From assembly GCA_902777335.1 (NCBI GenBank), contig CACYTF010000001.1:1-64000 (forward strand): a stretch of DNA of 64,000 nt. The letters are read 5' to 3'. Below, piece by piece: positions 47,529-56,456 of this stretch (within the stretch, counting starts at the first letter, position 1; each line of letters opens with the position of its first letter). Below the pieces are notes generated by a model. The model did not search any database and had not been told where the DNA came from. It saw only the letters and a list, made by a program, of their open reading frames with translations. This DNA comes from an uncultured Eubacteriales bacterium. Its GTDB lineage: Bacteria > Bacillota > Clostridia > Christensenellales > Aristaeellaceae. The translations under genes and the position numbers were made by a program.

Positions 47529-47671
47529 CGTGTTTTTAAGTAAATTATTACACTTTTTGGCACTCTTGCCTTAACAAATGCCGTAATATGCGAACATTTA
47601 TGTTGCGCGCATGCAATCAACCCATCATCCGCACAACAAACATTTAAAGCGCGGCCCGGGCCGCTTCACAG

Positions 47672-47690
47672 CGGAATATGGAACATTCCG
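47672..47690. promoter_or_regulatory. Inverted repeat upstream of the metal-ABC operon
   Basis: CGGAAT-N7-ATTCCG, 22 bp before the -35 of the next promoter, with a separate 14-bp GC palindrome (GCGGCCCGGGCCGC, 47651-47664) just before it. Either could be an operator or transcript end. No gene is seen in 47529-47711. Confidence 0.35.
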
Positions 47691-47711
47691 TAAACATTGG
47701 CGGCGTTCGGG

Positions 47712-47740
47712 TTGACAGCCCCGGACGACAGGAGTACAAT
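47712..47740 (+). promoter_or_regulatory. Promoter of the putative metal-ABC operon
   Basis: TTGACA (47712-47717), 17 nt, TACAAT (47735-47740), 22 nt before the first ATG. Confidence 0.75.
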
Positions 47741-47761
47741 ACACGCGAAAGAGAGGCGCCT

Positions 47762-48058
47762 ATGCATACCATTGATCGCCGCCGAGCGGCCTGGCTTTTC
47801 CTGCTGGTTCTGGCACTGGAGCTGGCGGTTGTTTGCTGCGCCTCCGCACACCTTTCGGATCACGTCTGCCGCGGCCACGAGGCCGAGACCTGCGCCGTGT
47901 GCGCCTGCCTGCGCACCGGTCTGCGCCGCGCCGCGCTGGCCGCGCTGCTCGCGCCGGCGGCGCTGCTGGGCGCACCGGCGCTGCGCTTTGAGGCGCCTTC
48001 GCGCACGGGCCGCGCACGGGATTCCCTCGTCGCCCGCAAGATACGCCTGAACGATTAA
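47762..48058 (+). CDS. Small membrane protein with Cys/His motif
   Basis: 98 aa from ATG 47762 (GAGAGG upstream); the open frame extends before the promoter. Transmembrane helix about 10-28, then HVCRGHEAETCAVCACL with H34, C36, H39, C44, C47 and C49, then a second hydrophobic helix (about 56-72) and a basic tail. The H/C cluster on the outer side of helix 1 looks like a metal-binding site. It precedes an ABC ATPase, a permease with a His-rich loop and a CxxC lipoprotein, so a role in metal handling is inferred. The following gap 48059-48199 carries heptamer-like GGCATTA repeats (48125-48150). Confidence 0.65.
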   Translation: MHTIDRRRAAWLFLLVLALELAVVCCASAHLSDHVCRGHEAETCAVCACLRTGLRRAALAALLAPAALLGAPALRFEAPSRTGRARDSLVARKIRLND

Positions 48059-48199
48059 AATTCCATCCCGCTTTGCCACGCCCGCGTTCTGTCGCGAGGC
48101 GCGGTTTTGATGTGCTTACATCAGGCATTAGGCAATGGGCATTAGGCAGCAGGCGCGGTTGCGCCGCTGCCGTGGCGCCTGTACCCGGGAGGAATATAT

Positions 48200-48859
48200 A
48201 TGATACAGACCAAAGACCTTTACGTCCGTTTTTCCGACGGCTCGGGCATACGGTATGACGACCTGTGCTTTGAGAACGGGCAGTCGTGCGCCATGATCGG
48301 CGCGTCCGGCTGCGGCAAATCCACCTTTTTAAATCTGTTGGCCGGCGTGCTCAGCCCCACCGAAGGCTGCGTGGAGATCGACGGCGAGAACGCCAGCGCC
48401 TGGAGCCAGCGGCGCAGGGACGCCTACCGCATCCGGCACATCGGCTTCATATTCCAGGACTTCAAGCTGCTGGAGGCCATGACCGTGGCCGACAACATCA
48501 ACCTGCTGCGGCTGGAGGGCGTGGACACCTCCGGCATGGACGACCTGCTGGACCGGCTGGGCATACTGCGCCTGAAGAAGCGCCGGGTGCAGCGGCTGTC
48601 CGGCGGCGAGAAGCAGCGCGTGGCCATCGCCCGCGCGCTGATCAAGCGCCCGTCCGTCATACTGGCGGACGAGCCCACCGGCAACCTGAACTTCGAGACC
48701 GGCGAGGCCGTGGTCCGGCAGCTGATCGAGAACGCGGGCGGCGGCACGCTGATCGCCGTCACCCACGACGACCGGCTGGTGCCCCGCTTCGACCGGGCGA
48801 TCGACATGAACGCCGTCGCCCACTTCTGTGAAGCAGAGGAGGTGAAGCGCCATGCTTAG
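48200..48859 (+). CDS. ABC transporter ATPase, LolD/MacB type
   Basis: 219 aa, GGGAGG upstream. Walker [11 protein letters not shown]-loop [17 protein letters not shown], signature [15 protein letters not shown] and Walker [12 protein letters not shown] with catalytic Glu; the GNLD-type D-loop reads GNLNFETG. This class powers FtsX/MacB-fold permeases in lipoprotein trafficking, peptide efflux or mechanotransmission. Its 3' end overlaps the permease start by 8 nt. Confidence 0.93.
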   Translation: MIQTKDLYVRFSDGSGIRYDDLCFENGQSCAMIGASGCGKSTFLNLLAGVLSPTEGCVEIDGENASAWSQRRRDAYRIRHIGFIFQDFKLLEAMTVADNINLLRLEGVDTSGMDDLLDRLGILRLKKRRVQRLSGGEKQRVAIARALIKRPSVILADEPTGNLNFETGEAVVRQLIENAGGGTLIAVTHDDRLVPRFDRAIDMNAVAHFCEAEEVKRHA

Positions 48860-50081
48860 GTTTGCGCTGAAGCACATGGCCACGCGCCGCGCCAAGCTGA
48901 TGATGACGGCGCTGTCGGTGGTGATCACCGCGGCGGTGGCGCTGCTGGCCTACAACATCTCCACCCAGGTGTCCGAGGGCATCGTGAACACCGCGGCGAA
49001 GTTCGACATCATCATCGGGCCCTCCGGCAGCGCCACCCAGCTGGCCATGAACACCATGTTCTTCACCGACAAGCCGCTGGGCACCATCCCCTACGACCTG
49101 GTGGAAGAGCTGAACGCCAGCGGACTGGTCAGCGCCGCCATCCCCTTCAGCATGGGCGATAGCTACAACGCCGCGCCGGTGGTCGGCACCGACGCGCGGC
49201 TGCTGGAGGGCAAGGCGCTGAAGCGCGGAGAGATGTTCGACGCCCCGATGGAGGCCGTGGTGGGCTGGGCCGTGGCCAGCCAGTACGGCCTGCAGCCCGG
49301 TGACAGCCTGGTCACCACCCACGGCCTGAGCTCGGACGGCGCGGCCCACGCGGAATCGCCGCTGACCGTCACCGGCGTGCTCGCGCGCACCGACACCGCC
49401 TACGACAACGCCGTGTTCACCCCCGTATCGACGATCTGGGCGCTGCACGAACACGGCCACGAACACGGGGAGGACGGGCACGACGAACACGACGATCACG
49501 ACGATCACGAAGCGGATGAACACGACGAGCACGGCCACGCCGGTGAGGGCTCGATCTGCGCGGTGCTGGTCCGCTCCACGGGCTTTGACGCCTACTCGAA
49601 GCTGATGAGCGCCTACGGGAGCCGCTCCGAATACCTCATCATCAACCCGAACACGGTGCTGCGCGAGGTCATGGACAACGTGGACCTCAGCCGCCGCATC
49701 GTGTACCTGCTGTGCGGGGTCATACTGGTGATGAACCTGTTCGTGGTGTCGGTGATCGCGCTGCTGAGCCTGTACGACGCCCGGCGCGAGATCGCGCTGA
49801 TGCGGCTGATCGGCATCAGCATGGGCCGCATCAACCGCCTGTATCTGATCCAGAACGCGCTGACCGGCGCCATCGCCATGGCCCTGGCGCTGGGGCTTTC
49901 CCGGCTGTGCCTGCTGGCCATGCGCGGCTTTGTGGCCGGCATGGGCATCGTGCTGAACGCGTGGCGCGTGTATCCGAAGGAATGGCTGATCCTGCTGGCG
50001 GTGTTCCTGCTGAGCGTCGCCCCCACGCTGATCGCCACCGCCCGCATGGCGGGCCGGGACAGCGTGGACGGGCGCTCCTGA
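48852..50081 (+). CDS. FtsX/MacB-type permease with histidine-rich loop
   Basis: 409 aa. Transmembrane helix 1 about 15-36, a large extracytoplasmic domain (about 37-285), and three helices (about 290-318, 335-365, 378-398) as in MacB/LolC-fold permeases; the FtsX region [21 protein letters not shown] is characteristic. Residues about 199-231 form an extracytoplasmic loop with 11 His interleaved with Asp/Glu ([15 protein letters not shown] onward), typical of Zn/Cu/Ni-binding loops. Together with the lipoprotein downstream this resembles, in composition, the Zrg-type zinc ABC system of Vibrio. Direction of transport is not evident from sequence. Confidence 0.85.
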   Translation: MLRFALKHMATRRAKLMMTALSVVITAAVALLAYNISTQVSEGIVNTAAKFDIIIGPSGSATQLAMNTMFFTDKPLGTIPYDLVEELNASGLVSAAIPFSMGDSYNAAPVVGTDARLLEGKALKRGEMFDAPMEAVVGWAVASQYGLQPGDSLVTTHGLSSDGAAHAESPLTVTGVLARTDTAYDNAVFTPVSTIWALHEHGHEHGEDGHDEHDDHDDHEADEHDEHGHAGEGSICAVLVRSTGFDAYSKLMSAYGSRSEYLIINPNTVLREVMDNVDLSRRIVYLLCGVILVMNLFVVSVIALLSLYDARREIALMRLIGISMGRINRLYLIQNALTGAIAMALALGLSRLCLLAMRGFVAGMGIVLNAWRVYPKEWLILLAVFLLSVAPTLIATARMAGRDSVDGRS

Positions 50082-50123
50082 CGCAACGCGCCATTTCCAC
50101 TGCGACGAAACGGGGAGAGAATT

Positions 50124-51023
50124 ATGAAGAAGCTGATTTCGCTGATCCTGCTTGCCGCGCTGGCGGTGCTGGGCCTGTCCGGCTGCGGCGGCGGCGAGGC
50201 CGAGGCCCAGAAGCTGAGCTTTGCCGAGTCCGCGAGCCTGGACGCGATCCGGGCGCTGGACGGCAAGCGCGTCACGCTGACCGGCTACATGGCCACGCTT
50301 TCGCCCCTCAGCGGCGCGTACATCTACCTGATGAATCTGCCGTACCAGAGCTGCCCGTTCTGCGTGCCCAACACCCAGCAGCTGGCCAACACGATGGCCG
50401 TGTACGCCCCGGAGGGCTCGAAGTTCGAGTACACCGACCGGCCCGTGCGCGTCACCGGCCGCATGGAGCTGGGGGACTTCACCGACGAGTACGGCTACGG
50501 CTACAACTACAGGATCGTGGACGCCCAATGCGAGGCGGTGGACCTGTCCAAGCTGTCCGAGGACTACGCCCTGTACCAGTCGCTGGCCGAGGACGGCGTG
50601 ATCTCGGACGTGAACGCCATGTTCGACTACCTGCTGTTCGTGTGCCAGTGGCCGGAGTACCAGGGCAGCATGACCGACGAGAGCGGCAACGTCACCCGCT
50701 ACTACCTGTACGCCGGCGACGCCGAGAACATACTGAAGGACGACGGCCCCTACGGCTACGCGAAGCAGGCCGCCGAGGACTACTTCCCCGGGCTGATCGC
50801 GCGGGTGAAGGCGGTGGGCGGCGACGCGCTTTCGGAGCTGACGGGTATCCTGGAGGACGCCCAGGCGCTGGAGCAGTACGCGCGGGCCCAGCTTAACGAG
50901 GGACAGTACGCCTACGACGAGGCCGCCGACCGGTTCACGCTGAACGCCTCCGAGGAACTGACGAACCGCTTCTACGAGGTCTACGGCCGCTTCTCCCAGT
51001 GGCTGACGCGGGTGGAGTTGTAA
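50124..51023 (+). CDS. Lipoprotein with DUF3299-like CxxC domain
   Basis: 299 aa, GGGGAGAG upstream. Signal peptide with lipobox LSGC (C21), so it is anchored to the outer face of the membrane. Residues about 40-130 (ALDGKRVTLTGYMATLS, then NLPYQSCPFC with C77/C80, and PVRVTGRMELGD) resemble DUF3299/OB-like proteins found beside zinc-regulated ABC genes. The C-terminal half is helical and unclassified. It probably binds metal or a partner for the His-rich permease. The family call is from memory of the pattern and should be treated as tentative. Confidence 0.7.
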   Translation: MKKLISLILLAALAVLGLSGCGGGEAEAQKLSFAESASLDAIRALDGKRVTLTGYMATLSPLSGAYIYLMNLPYQSCPFCVPNTQQLANTMAVYAPEGSKFEYTDRPVRVTGRMELGDFTDEYGYGYNYRIVDAQCEAVDLSKLSEDYALYQSLAEDGVISDVNAMFDYLLFVCQWPEYQGSMTDESGNVTRYYLYAGDAENILKDDGPYGYAKQAAEDYFPGLIARVKAVGGDALSELTGILEDAQALEQYARAQLNEGQYAYDEAADRFTLNASEELTNRFYEVYGRFSQWLTRVEL

Positions 51024-51035
51024 ACAAAGAGAACA

Positions 51036-51070
51036 CGGCTCCCGCGGCGCTGTGCGCGCCGCGGGAGCCG
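51036..51070. terminator. Bidirectional hairpin between the lipoprotein and LEA-like genes
   Basis: A perfect 15-bp GC-rich stem (51036-51050 with 51056-51070), 5-nt loop, between convergent genes. No clear U-run on either strand. Confidence 0.6.
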
Positions 51071-51092
51071 CGTTATGTGTATGGCTATTTTT

Positions 51093-51857
51093 TTATTCGC
51101 CGATGAAGTCGCCGGAATCGGGCTCCTCCACGTCCGCCGCTTCCTCCACGGCGTCCTGGGCGGCCTCGACCTTCTCCTCCACGGCGTCCGCGGCCGCCTC
51201 GGCCTTCTCCGCCACGGCGTCCACGGCCTCGGCCGCGGCGTCCTGGACCTCGCCGGCCTTGGCCTCCAGCTCCGCCCTGGCGCTCTCCATCGCCTCGGTC
51301 GCGGCGCCCTTGGCCTGTTCAAACACGCCCTGGACCTTCTCCGCCACGCCCTTGAAGCTGTCGCTCACGCTTTTGAACACATCCTGGGCGGCGGCGTCCG
51401 CCTTCTGGGCGGCGCCCCTGGCCTCCTCGGCGGCGGCCTTCATCGCCTCGATGGACGCGTTCTCGCTGGCCTCGGCCTTCTCCTCGACCTTGGCGATGTT
51501 CTTCTGAATATAGTCGTGGATGGCGTCGGTGCCGGTGGCGGCATGCTCGCGCATCCGGGCCACCTGCTCGTCCACCTCGTCCCTGATCTCGGCCTTCAGG
51601 TCCTTCTTCGGCTCGAGGGAGGCCTTGGTCTTCTCCGCCAGGCTCTTGGCGCCGTCGCCCACCTTGTCCAGGGCGTCGGCCACCATGGGCTTGGCCTTTT
51701 CGGCCAGGCTCTTCGCGCCGTCGGTCACCTTGTCCAGCGTCTCCTCCACGCCGGGCTTCGCCTTTTCAAACAGGTCCTTCGCGCCGTCCACGGCCTTCTC
51801 GCCCAGGTCCTGAATCTTGGAAACCGCCTTGCCCAATCCGTCCAGAATACTTGCCAT
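51093..51857 (-). CDS. LEA/apolipoprotein-like amphipathic helical repeat protein
   Basis: 254 aa, AAGGAGG upstream. Almost entirely Ala/Lys/Glu/Asp, with 11-mer-like repeats (DGAKSLAEKAKP, DKVGDGAKSLAEKTK, EAAADAVEEKVEAAQDAVEEA) and no Cys or Trp. There is no signal peptide. Such sequences form long amphipathic helices, as in late-embryogenesis-abundant proteins, apolipoprotein-like phasins or lipid-droplet/stress proteins. It has its own promoter, divergent from the ROK regulator. A desiccation, membrane-protection or granule-coating role is possible, but nothing in the neighbourhood decides it. Confidence 0.75.
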   Translation of the reverse strand: MASILDGLGKAVSKIQDLGEKAVDGAKDLFEKAKPGVEETLDKVTDGAKSLAEKAKPMVADALDKVGDGAKSLAEKTKASLEPKKDLKAEIRDEVDEQVARMREHAATGTDAIHDYIQKNIAKVEEKAEASENASIEAMKAAAEEARGAAQKADAAAQDVFKSVSDSFKGVAEKVQGVFEQAKGAATEAMESARAELEAKAGEVQDAAAEAVDAVAEKAEAAADAVEEKVEAAQDAVEEAADVEEPDSGDFIGE

Positions 51858-51952
51858 GTCAAATGCCTCCTTGTGCGTCTTCGCGTCGTCCGTGAAGGGA
51901 GGGTCGCGGTCCGCAAGACCGGCGGCCCTGAAAACATTTCGCTAACGTTACC

Positions 51953-52013
51953 ATTATAGCATAATCCTGCCCATATTGCAACCGTTGCAATCGCTTCTTG
52001 TCTATGATATACT
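51953..52013. promoter_or_regulatory. Overlapping divergent promoters sharing a palindromic operator
   Basis: The perfect inverted repeat ATTGCAACCGTTGCAAT (51975-51991) supplies both -35 boxes. Minus strand: TTGCAA (51976-51981), 17 nt, TATAAT (51953-51958) for the LEA-like gene. Plus strand: TTGCAA (51985-51990), 17 nt, extended -10 TGATATACT (52005-52013) for the ROK gene. A protein bound to the repeat would block both. Confidence 0.75.
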
Positions 52014-52049
52014 ATGGAAAACAGTTGCGTTCAAGGATGGTGACTGTGC

Positions 52050-53209
52050 ATGATCTCCCTGAGGCCGTTGGACCAGGCCTACATCAAGCGCCACAACATA
52101 GAGAGCCTGCTGTCGATGCTGGAGCGGTGCCAGCCCGTGTCCCGCACCAAGCTGGCCCAGCTGACGGAGATGTCCTCCGCCAGCGTGACGCGCTTCATCG
52201 GCGCGCTGACCGCGCTGGGGCTGGTGAATGAGACCGCCGCTTCCGATGCCGCGGGCCGGGGCCGCAGGGCCGTCAACCTGCGCACCGCGCCGGACGGCAT
52301 GTTCACGCTGGGCTGCCACTTCGACACCCACAGCCTGCGCCTGTGCCTGATGGACTTCAGCAACCGGATCCGCGGCGTGCGCGAGATCGTGCTGTCCCCT
52401 CCGACCTGAAGCCCGAAAGGCTGGCCGAAATCGCCGCGGAACAGGCGGCGCACCTGAAGCCCGCCGCCGCCGGGCGGCTGCGGGGCGCGGGCGTCAGCGT
52501 GTCCGGGCGCATCGACAACCGCACCAACCGGGTCAGCGAGTCCCGCGCCTTCGAGTGGGTCAACATGGACCTGGCCACGCCCTTCTCCGAAGCCCTGGAC
52601 CTGCCCGTGCTGGTGGAGAACGACGTGCGGGCCTGCCTGACCTGGGAGGGCATGCGCATGGGCATGCTGGACAAGGACCAGGACTGCGCCTACCTGTACC
52701 TGGGCCGGGCGGGCATCGGCTTCTCCAACAGCGTGGGCGGCCGCATCGTGCGGGGGCTGAACAACTCCGCCGGCGAGATCGAAGAGGTGTTCATGAACAT
52801 GAACGACCGCCTGGACGATCACCTGCGGGAGGTCAGCCTGGTCACCAAGGCGCGCAGGTTCTCGCCCTCGGTGAACAGCATCAGCGACATACTGAAGGCC
52901 CACCGCATGGGGCTGACCTGGGCAAAGCTGCTGATGGACGACTTCATCGGCCACCTGAACATACTGCTGCAGCTGATCCGCGCCATGCTGGACCCCCACT
53001 GCCTGATCCTGGGCGGCGACATCACCGACGCGCTGCGCACCGCGCCGGGGCTGCTGCCCGAGGGGCAGTTCTCCTTCGGCGAGCTGTTCGAGGACTCCTG
53101 CGCCCGCGGCGCGGCCGTCATCGCCATGCGCAGCGCGCTGCACACCCGCCTCGAGGCGGCCATGGAGCCCACCGAGGCCCCGCCGGCGGACGGCGAGGAC
53201 GGGCAGTGA
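52050..53209 (+). pseudogene. ROK-family transcriptional regulator, frameshifted
   Basis: Frame 1 (52050-52409) encodes the N-terminal winged helix (RTKLAQLTEMSSASVTRFI) and the start of the ROK ATPase-like fold, then stops. The frame from about 52400 onward continues the same protein (SDLKPERLAEIAAE ... LPVLVENDVRACLTWEG ... LGGDITDAL) to 53209. Adding one C to the CCCC run at 52396-52399 restores a continuous ORF of about 386 codons (VLSPSDLKPERL). ROK/XylR/NagC regulators repress sugar genes, and GH51 lies directly downstream. The shift may be a true inactivation, a sequencing or assembly error, or slippage. The usual ROK zinc CxCGxxGC motif is not seen. Confidence 0.8.
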
Positions 53210-53270
53210 CACATCGGCTTCGCAGGCTTCACCCCATCCATCCAGGACTACATAAGCAGGAGGTAACGCG

Positions 53271-54743
53271 ATGGACCGCATCACCCTGAACCCCGGCCGC
53301 AGCGCCGGCGTCATCAACAGGAACATCTACGGCCACTTCTCCGAGCACCTGGGCCGCTGCATCTACGGCGGCATCTACGTGGGAGAGGGCTCCCCCATTC
53401 CCAATGTCAACGGCATGCGCGCCGACGTGGTGGACGCCCTGCGGGCCATCCAGATCCCCGTGCTGCGCTGGCCGGGCGGCTGCTTTGCCGACGAGTACCA
53501 CTGGCAGGACGGCATCGGTCCCAAGGCCGACCGCAGGCGCATGGTGAACACCAACTGGGGCCATGTGGTGGAGGACAACAGCTTCGGCACCCACGAGTTC
53601 ATGGAGCTGTGCCGCCAGCTGGGCTGCGCGCCCTACATCAACGCCAACGTGGGCTCCGGCACCGTGCGCGAGATGGCCGAGTGGGTGGAATACCTGAACA
53701 GCCCCGGCGACTCCACGGTGGTCCGCCGGCGCTGGGCCAACGGCCAAAAGGAGCCCTGGGGCGTGCGGTACTGGGGCGTCGGCAACGAGAGCTGGGGCTG
53801 CGGCGGCAACATGCGGCCCGAGTACTACGCCGACGAATACCTGCGCTACCAGACCTTCTGCCGGGATTATCCGGGCAGCAAGCTGTACCGCATCGCCTGC
53901 GGGCCGGGCGGCGGCGGCGACAGCTGGCTGCGGTGGACCGAGGTGCTGATGGAGCGCGCGGGCCGGAACATGGACGCGCTGACCCTGCACCACTACAGCC
54001 TCACCGGGCCGGACTGGGAGCACAAGGGCAGGGCCCTGACCTTCGACAAGGGCGAATACTACGAGCTGCTGGAGCACGCCGCCTGGATGGACAATCTGAT
54101 CCAGCGCCACGGCGCCATCATGGACCGCTTCGACCCCCAGCGCCGCGTGGGCCTGATCGTGGACGAGTGGGGCACCTGGCACCAGGTGGAGGACGGCACC
54201 AACCCGGGCTTTTTGTACCAGCAGAACGCCATGCGCGACGCCCTGGTGGCCGCGATCACGCTGAACATATTCAACCGCCACTGCGACCGGGTGGTGATGG
54301 CCAATTTGGCCCAGACGGTGAACGTGCTGCAATCGGTGGTGCTCACCGACGGCGACAGGATGCTGCTCACCCCCACCTGGCACGTGTTCGACCTGTACAA
54401 GGCCCACCAAGGCGCGAAGCAGGTGGACTGCTTCGTGGAGACCGACCGCATCGGCGAGGGCGAGCGGCGCGTCGACCGCATCAGCGCCTCCGCCTCCGAA
54501 AAGGACGGCGTTCTCACGCTGACCGTGGCCAACTGCGCCATGGACGAGGCCGCCGAGGTGCAGGTATCGCTGCCCCGCTGCGGCCAGGCGAACGGGCGCA
54601 TACTGACCGCCCCCGCCCACGCCTTCAACGACTTCGACAACAGCCCCGTGCGCGCCGTGGCCTTCGACGGCGTTCGCGCCGCGGACGGCGGGCTCCGGCT
54701 GGAGCTGCCGCCCTGCAGCGTCGCGGCGATCACCATTTCATGA
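53271..54743 (+). CDS. Alpha-L-arabinofuranosidase, GH51
   Basis: 490 aa, AGGAGGT upstream. [39 protein letters not shown], acid/base Glu in WGVGNESWG and nucleophile Glu in IVDEWGTWH are GH51 hallmarks, with a C-terminal beta-sandwich. There is no signal peptide: a cytoplasmic enzyme releasing arabinose from imported arabino-oligosaccharides or pectin side chains, which complements the pectin cluster at 12-21 kb. It is probably regulated by the ROK protein upstream. Confidence 0.94.
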   Translation: MDRITLNPGRSAGVINRNIYGHFSEHLGRCIYGGIYVGEGSPIPNVNGMRADVVDALRAIQIPVLRWPGGCFADEYHWQDGIGPKADRRRMVNTNWGHVVEDNSFGTHEFMELCRQLGCAPYINANVGSGTVREMAEWVEYLNSPGDSTVVRRRWANGQKEPWGVRYWGVGNESWGCGGNMRPEYYADEYLRYQTFCRDYPGSKLYRIACGPGGGGDSWLRWTEVLMERAGRNMDALTLHHYSLTGPDWEHKGRALTFDKGEYYELLEHAAWMDNLIQRHGAIMDRFDPQRRVGLIVDEWGTWHQVEDGTNPGFLYQQNAMRDALVAAITLNIFNRHCDRVVMANLAQTVNVLQSVVLTDGDRMLLTPTWHVFDLYKAHQGAKQVDCFVETDRIGEGERRVDRISASASEKDGVLTLTVANCAMDEAAEVQVSLPRCGQANGRILTAPAHAFNDFDNSPVRAVAFDGVRAADGGLRLELPPCSVAAITIS

Positions 54744-55015
54744 CCGCACCGGACGCGCCCGTCCCCTGCCCGCGGTGCCTGTCGTCGGAAGTGCCCGGCG
54801 GGGAGGCGCTCTCCGCGCTGCTGCGCCAGTGGACAGAGGCCATACCGGATGAGCGCCGCGCGGACGGGGCCCTGCGCCGCGCCCGCCTGGACGTCTGCCG
54901 GGCCTGCCCCCATCTGAGCGCGGGCACCTGCGCCCTGTGCGGTTGCTACGTGGAGTACCGCGCCGCCCACGCCGCCCAGCGCTGCCCCGACGCGCCGGGG
55001 CGCTGGCCGGCATGA
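54740..55015 (+). CDS. Small cysteine-rich protein, DUF6171-like
   Basis: 91 aa; ATG overlaps the GH51 stop (ATGA). Cys pairs PCPRC near the N-terminus and [21 protein letters not shown] with a final RCPD...W near the end match the pattern I remember for DUF6171 (about 90 aa, two CxxC zinc-like clusters). Function unknown; probably zinc binding. Linkage to GH51 may be positional only. Confidence 0.75.
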   Translation: MTAPDAPVPCPRCLSSEVPGGEALSALLRQWTEAIPDERRADGALRRARLDVCRACPHLSAGTCALCGCYVEYRAAHAAQRCPDAPGRWPA

Positions 55016-55059
55016 GCCGCCCGCAAGCCATAGCCAGACCGTCTGAGAGGTTGTATGTT

Positions 55060-55911
55060 ATGCAGAAAATCGGAATCGTAACCGACACCAATTCCGGCAT
55101 GACCGCGCAGGAGGCCCGGGAGGCCGGCGTCGCGCTGATGCCCATGCCCTTCACCGTGAACGGCCGGGACTACGTGGAAAACGTCAACATGACCTACCAG
55201 GAGTTCTTCGAGCGCCTGGCGGGCGGCGCGAACGTGGCCACGTCCCAGCCCGCGCCGGAGAGCGTCGCCCAATGCTGGGACGCGGCGCTTGCGCAGTGGG
55301 ATCAGATCATCTACATACCGATGTCCAGCGCGCTGAGCAGCAGCTGCCAGAGCGCCGCGCTGTTCGCTCAGGATTACGGCGGCCGCGTGCTGGTGGCGGA
55401 CAACCGCCGCATCTCCATCAGCCAGAAGCAGTCGGTGTACGACGCGCTGAAGTGGCGGGACGCGGGCCTGAGCGCCGAGGAGATCTTGAAAAACCTGATG
55501 GACACCGCCCTCGACACCAGCATCTACCTGACGGTGGACGATCTGAAGTACCTGAAGCGCGGCGGGCGCATCACGCCCTCGGTGGCCGCCATCGGCACGG
55601 TGCTGAACATCAAGCCCGTGCTGCAGATCCAGGGCGGCATGCTGGACACCTACAAGAAGGTGCGCGGCCTGCACGCGGCCCAGAGCACGATGCTGGACGC
55701 CGTCCTCAAGGACCTGGACACCCGCTTCGCGGACATGCCCATGGTGCTGCGCACCGCCTACACCGGCGACGCGGACGTGGGACGGCTGTGGAACAGCCAG
55801 GTGCAGGCGCGCTTTCCGGAGTACCAGGTCACCGGCGATCCCCTGCCCATCAGCATCGCCTGCCACGTGGGCCCCGGCGTGCTGGCCCTCGGATTGATGC
55901 GGAAGATCTGA
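55060..55911 (+). CDS. DegV-family fatty-acid-binding protein
   Basis: 283 aa from ATG 55060 (GAGAGG 9 nt upstream). GIVTDTNSGMTAQEA, the TSQPAPES fatty-acid loop, IPMSSALSSSCQSA and LKYLKRGGRITPSVAAIGTVLNIKPVL are DegV signatures. DegV/FakB proteins present fatty acids to FakA kinase for phospholipid synthesis. No fakA is nearby, and the particular ligand is unknown. Confidence 0.93.
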   Translation: MQKIGIVTDTNSGMTAQEAREAGVALMPMPFTVNGRDYVENVNMTYQEFFERLAGGANVATSQPAPESVAQCWDAALAQWDQIIYIPMSSALSSSCQSAALFAQDYGGRVLVADNRRISISQKQSVYDALKWRDAGLSAEEILKNLMDTALDTSIYLTVDDLKYLKRGGRITPSVAAIGTVLNIKPVLQIQGGMLDTYKKVRGLHAAQSTMLDAVLKDLDTRFADMPMVLRTAYTGDADVGRLWNSQVQARFPEYQVTGDPLPISIACHVGPGVLALGLMRKI

Positions 55912-55920
55912 ACACCGCCC

Positions 55921-55970
55921 GATTCACGGAGAAGGCCCCTTCCGAAAGGAAGGGGCCTTCTCCGTGAATC
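55921..55970. terminator. 23-bp perfect hairpin with GAAA tetraloop
   Basis: Arms 55921-55943 and 55948-55970 are exact complements closed by GAAA (TTTC on the other strand). It lies between degV and the convergent zinc-ribbon gene. No U-run on either side, so it may act as an mRNA 3' stabiliser as much as a terminator. Confidence 0.65.
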
Positions 55971-55975
55971 GAGAC

Positions 55976-56275
55976 TTACCAGCGGTTGCTCTCCATGCGC
56001 TGCTTCTCGAAGCAGGCGCGGCAATACACCGGGCGATCTCCCCGGGGCTGGAAGGGAACCTGAGTGGGCTGGCCGCACTCGGCGCAAACGACGTCGTACA
56101 TGGGGCGGTCGCTACGGTTGAAGCCACCGTTGGCAGCCTTGCGCTTGTCGCGGCAGGCCTTGCAGCGGCCGGGCTCGTTCTGGAAGCCCTTGTCGGCGTA
56201 GAACTGCTGCTCGGAAGCGGTGAACACGAACTCATTGCCACACTCACGGCACACCAAAGTCTTGTCTTCGAACAT
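55976..56275 (-). CDS. Zinc-ribbon domain protein (CxxC x4)
   Basis: 99 aa, GAGGAGGG upstream. Four CxxC pairs: LVCRECGNEF, GRCKACRDKRK, VVCAECGQPTQVPF and VYCRACFEKQR. This small two-domain zinc-ribbon protein (zf-trcl / CxxC_CXXC_SSSS type) is widespread and often highly expressed in Bacillota; its function is not known. It has its own promoter (56398-56426) and a ~110-nt leader. Confidence 0.88.
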   Translation of the reverse strand: MFEDKTLVCRECGNEFVFTASEQQFYADKGFQNEPGRCKACRDKRKAANGGFNRSDRPMYDVVCAECGQPTQVPFQPRGDRPVYCRACFEKQRMESNRW

Positions 56276-56397
56276 GAAATATACCCTCCTCGTAGTGTCT
56301 GCCCATGCGATGTATAGTCTCTGTTGCCGATTCCTGTCATCGGTAGGGTTCCACCGGAGGGATACGGTTACGAAGCGCTCTAATCGGGGCTGGAAAT

Positions 56398-56426
56398 ATT
56401 ATAACACAGTGGAGCATTTTTGTACA
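56398..56426 (-). promoter_or_regulatory. Promoter of the CxxC zinc-ribbon gene
   Basis: On the minus strand TGTACA (56421-56426), 17 nt, TATAAT (56398-56403). A second candidate (ATGACA-18-TATACA) lies closer to the gene, near 56310-56340. Confidence 0.5.
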
Positions 56427-56456
56427 GCCCTTTCCGAACATTTTCCGCCATATATT

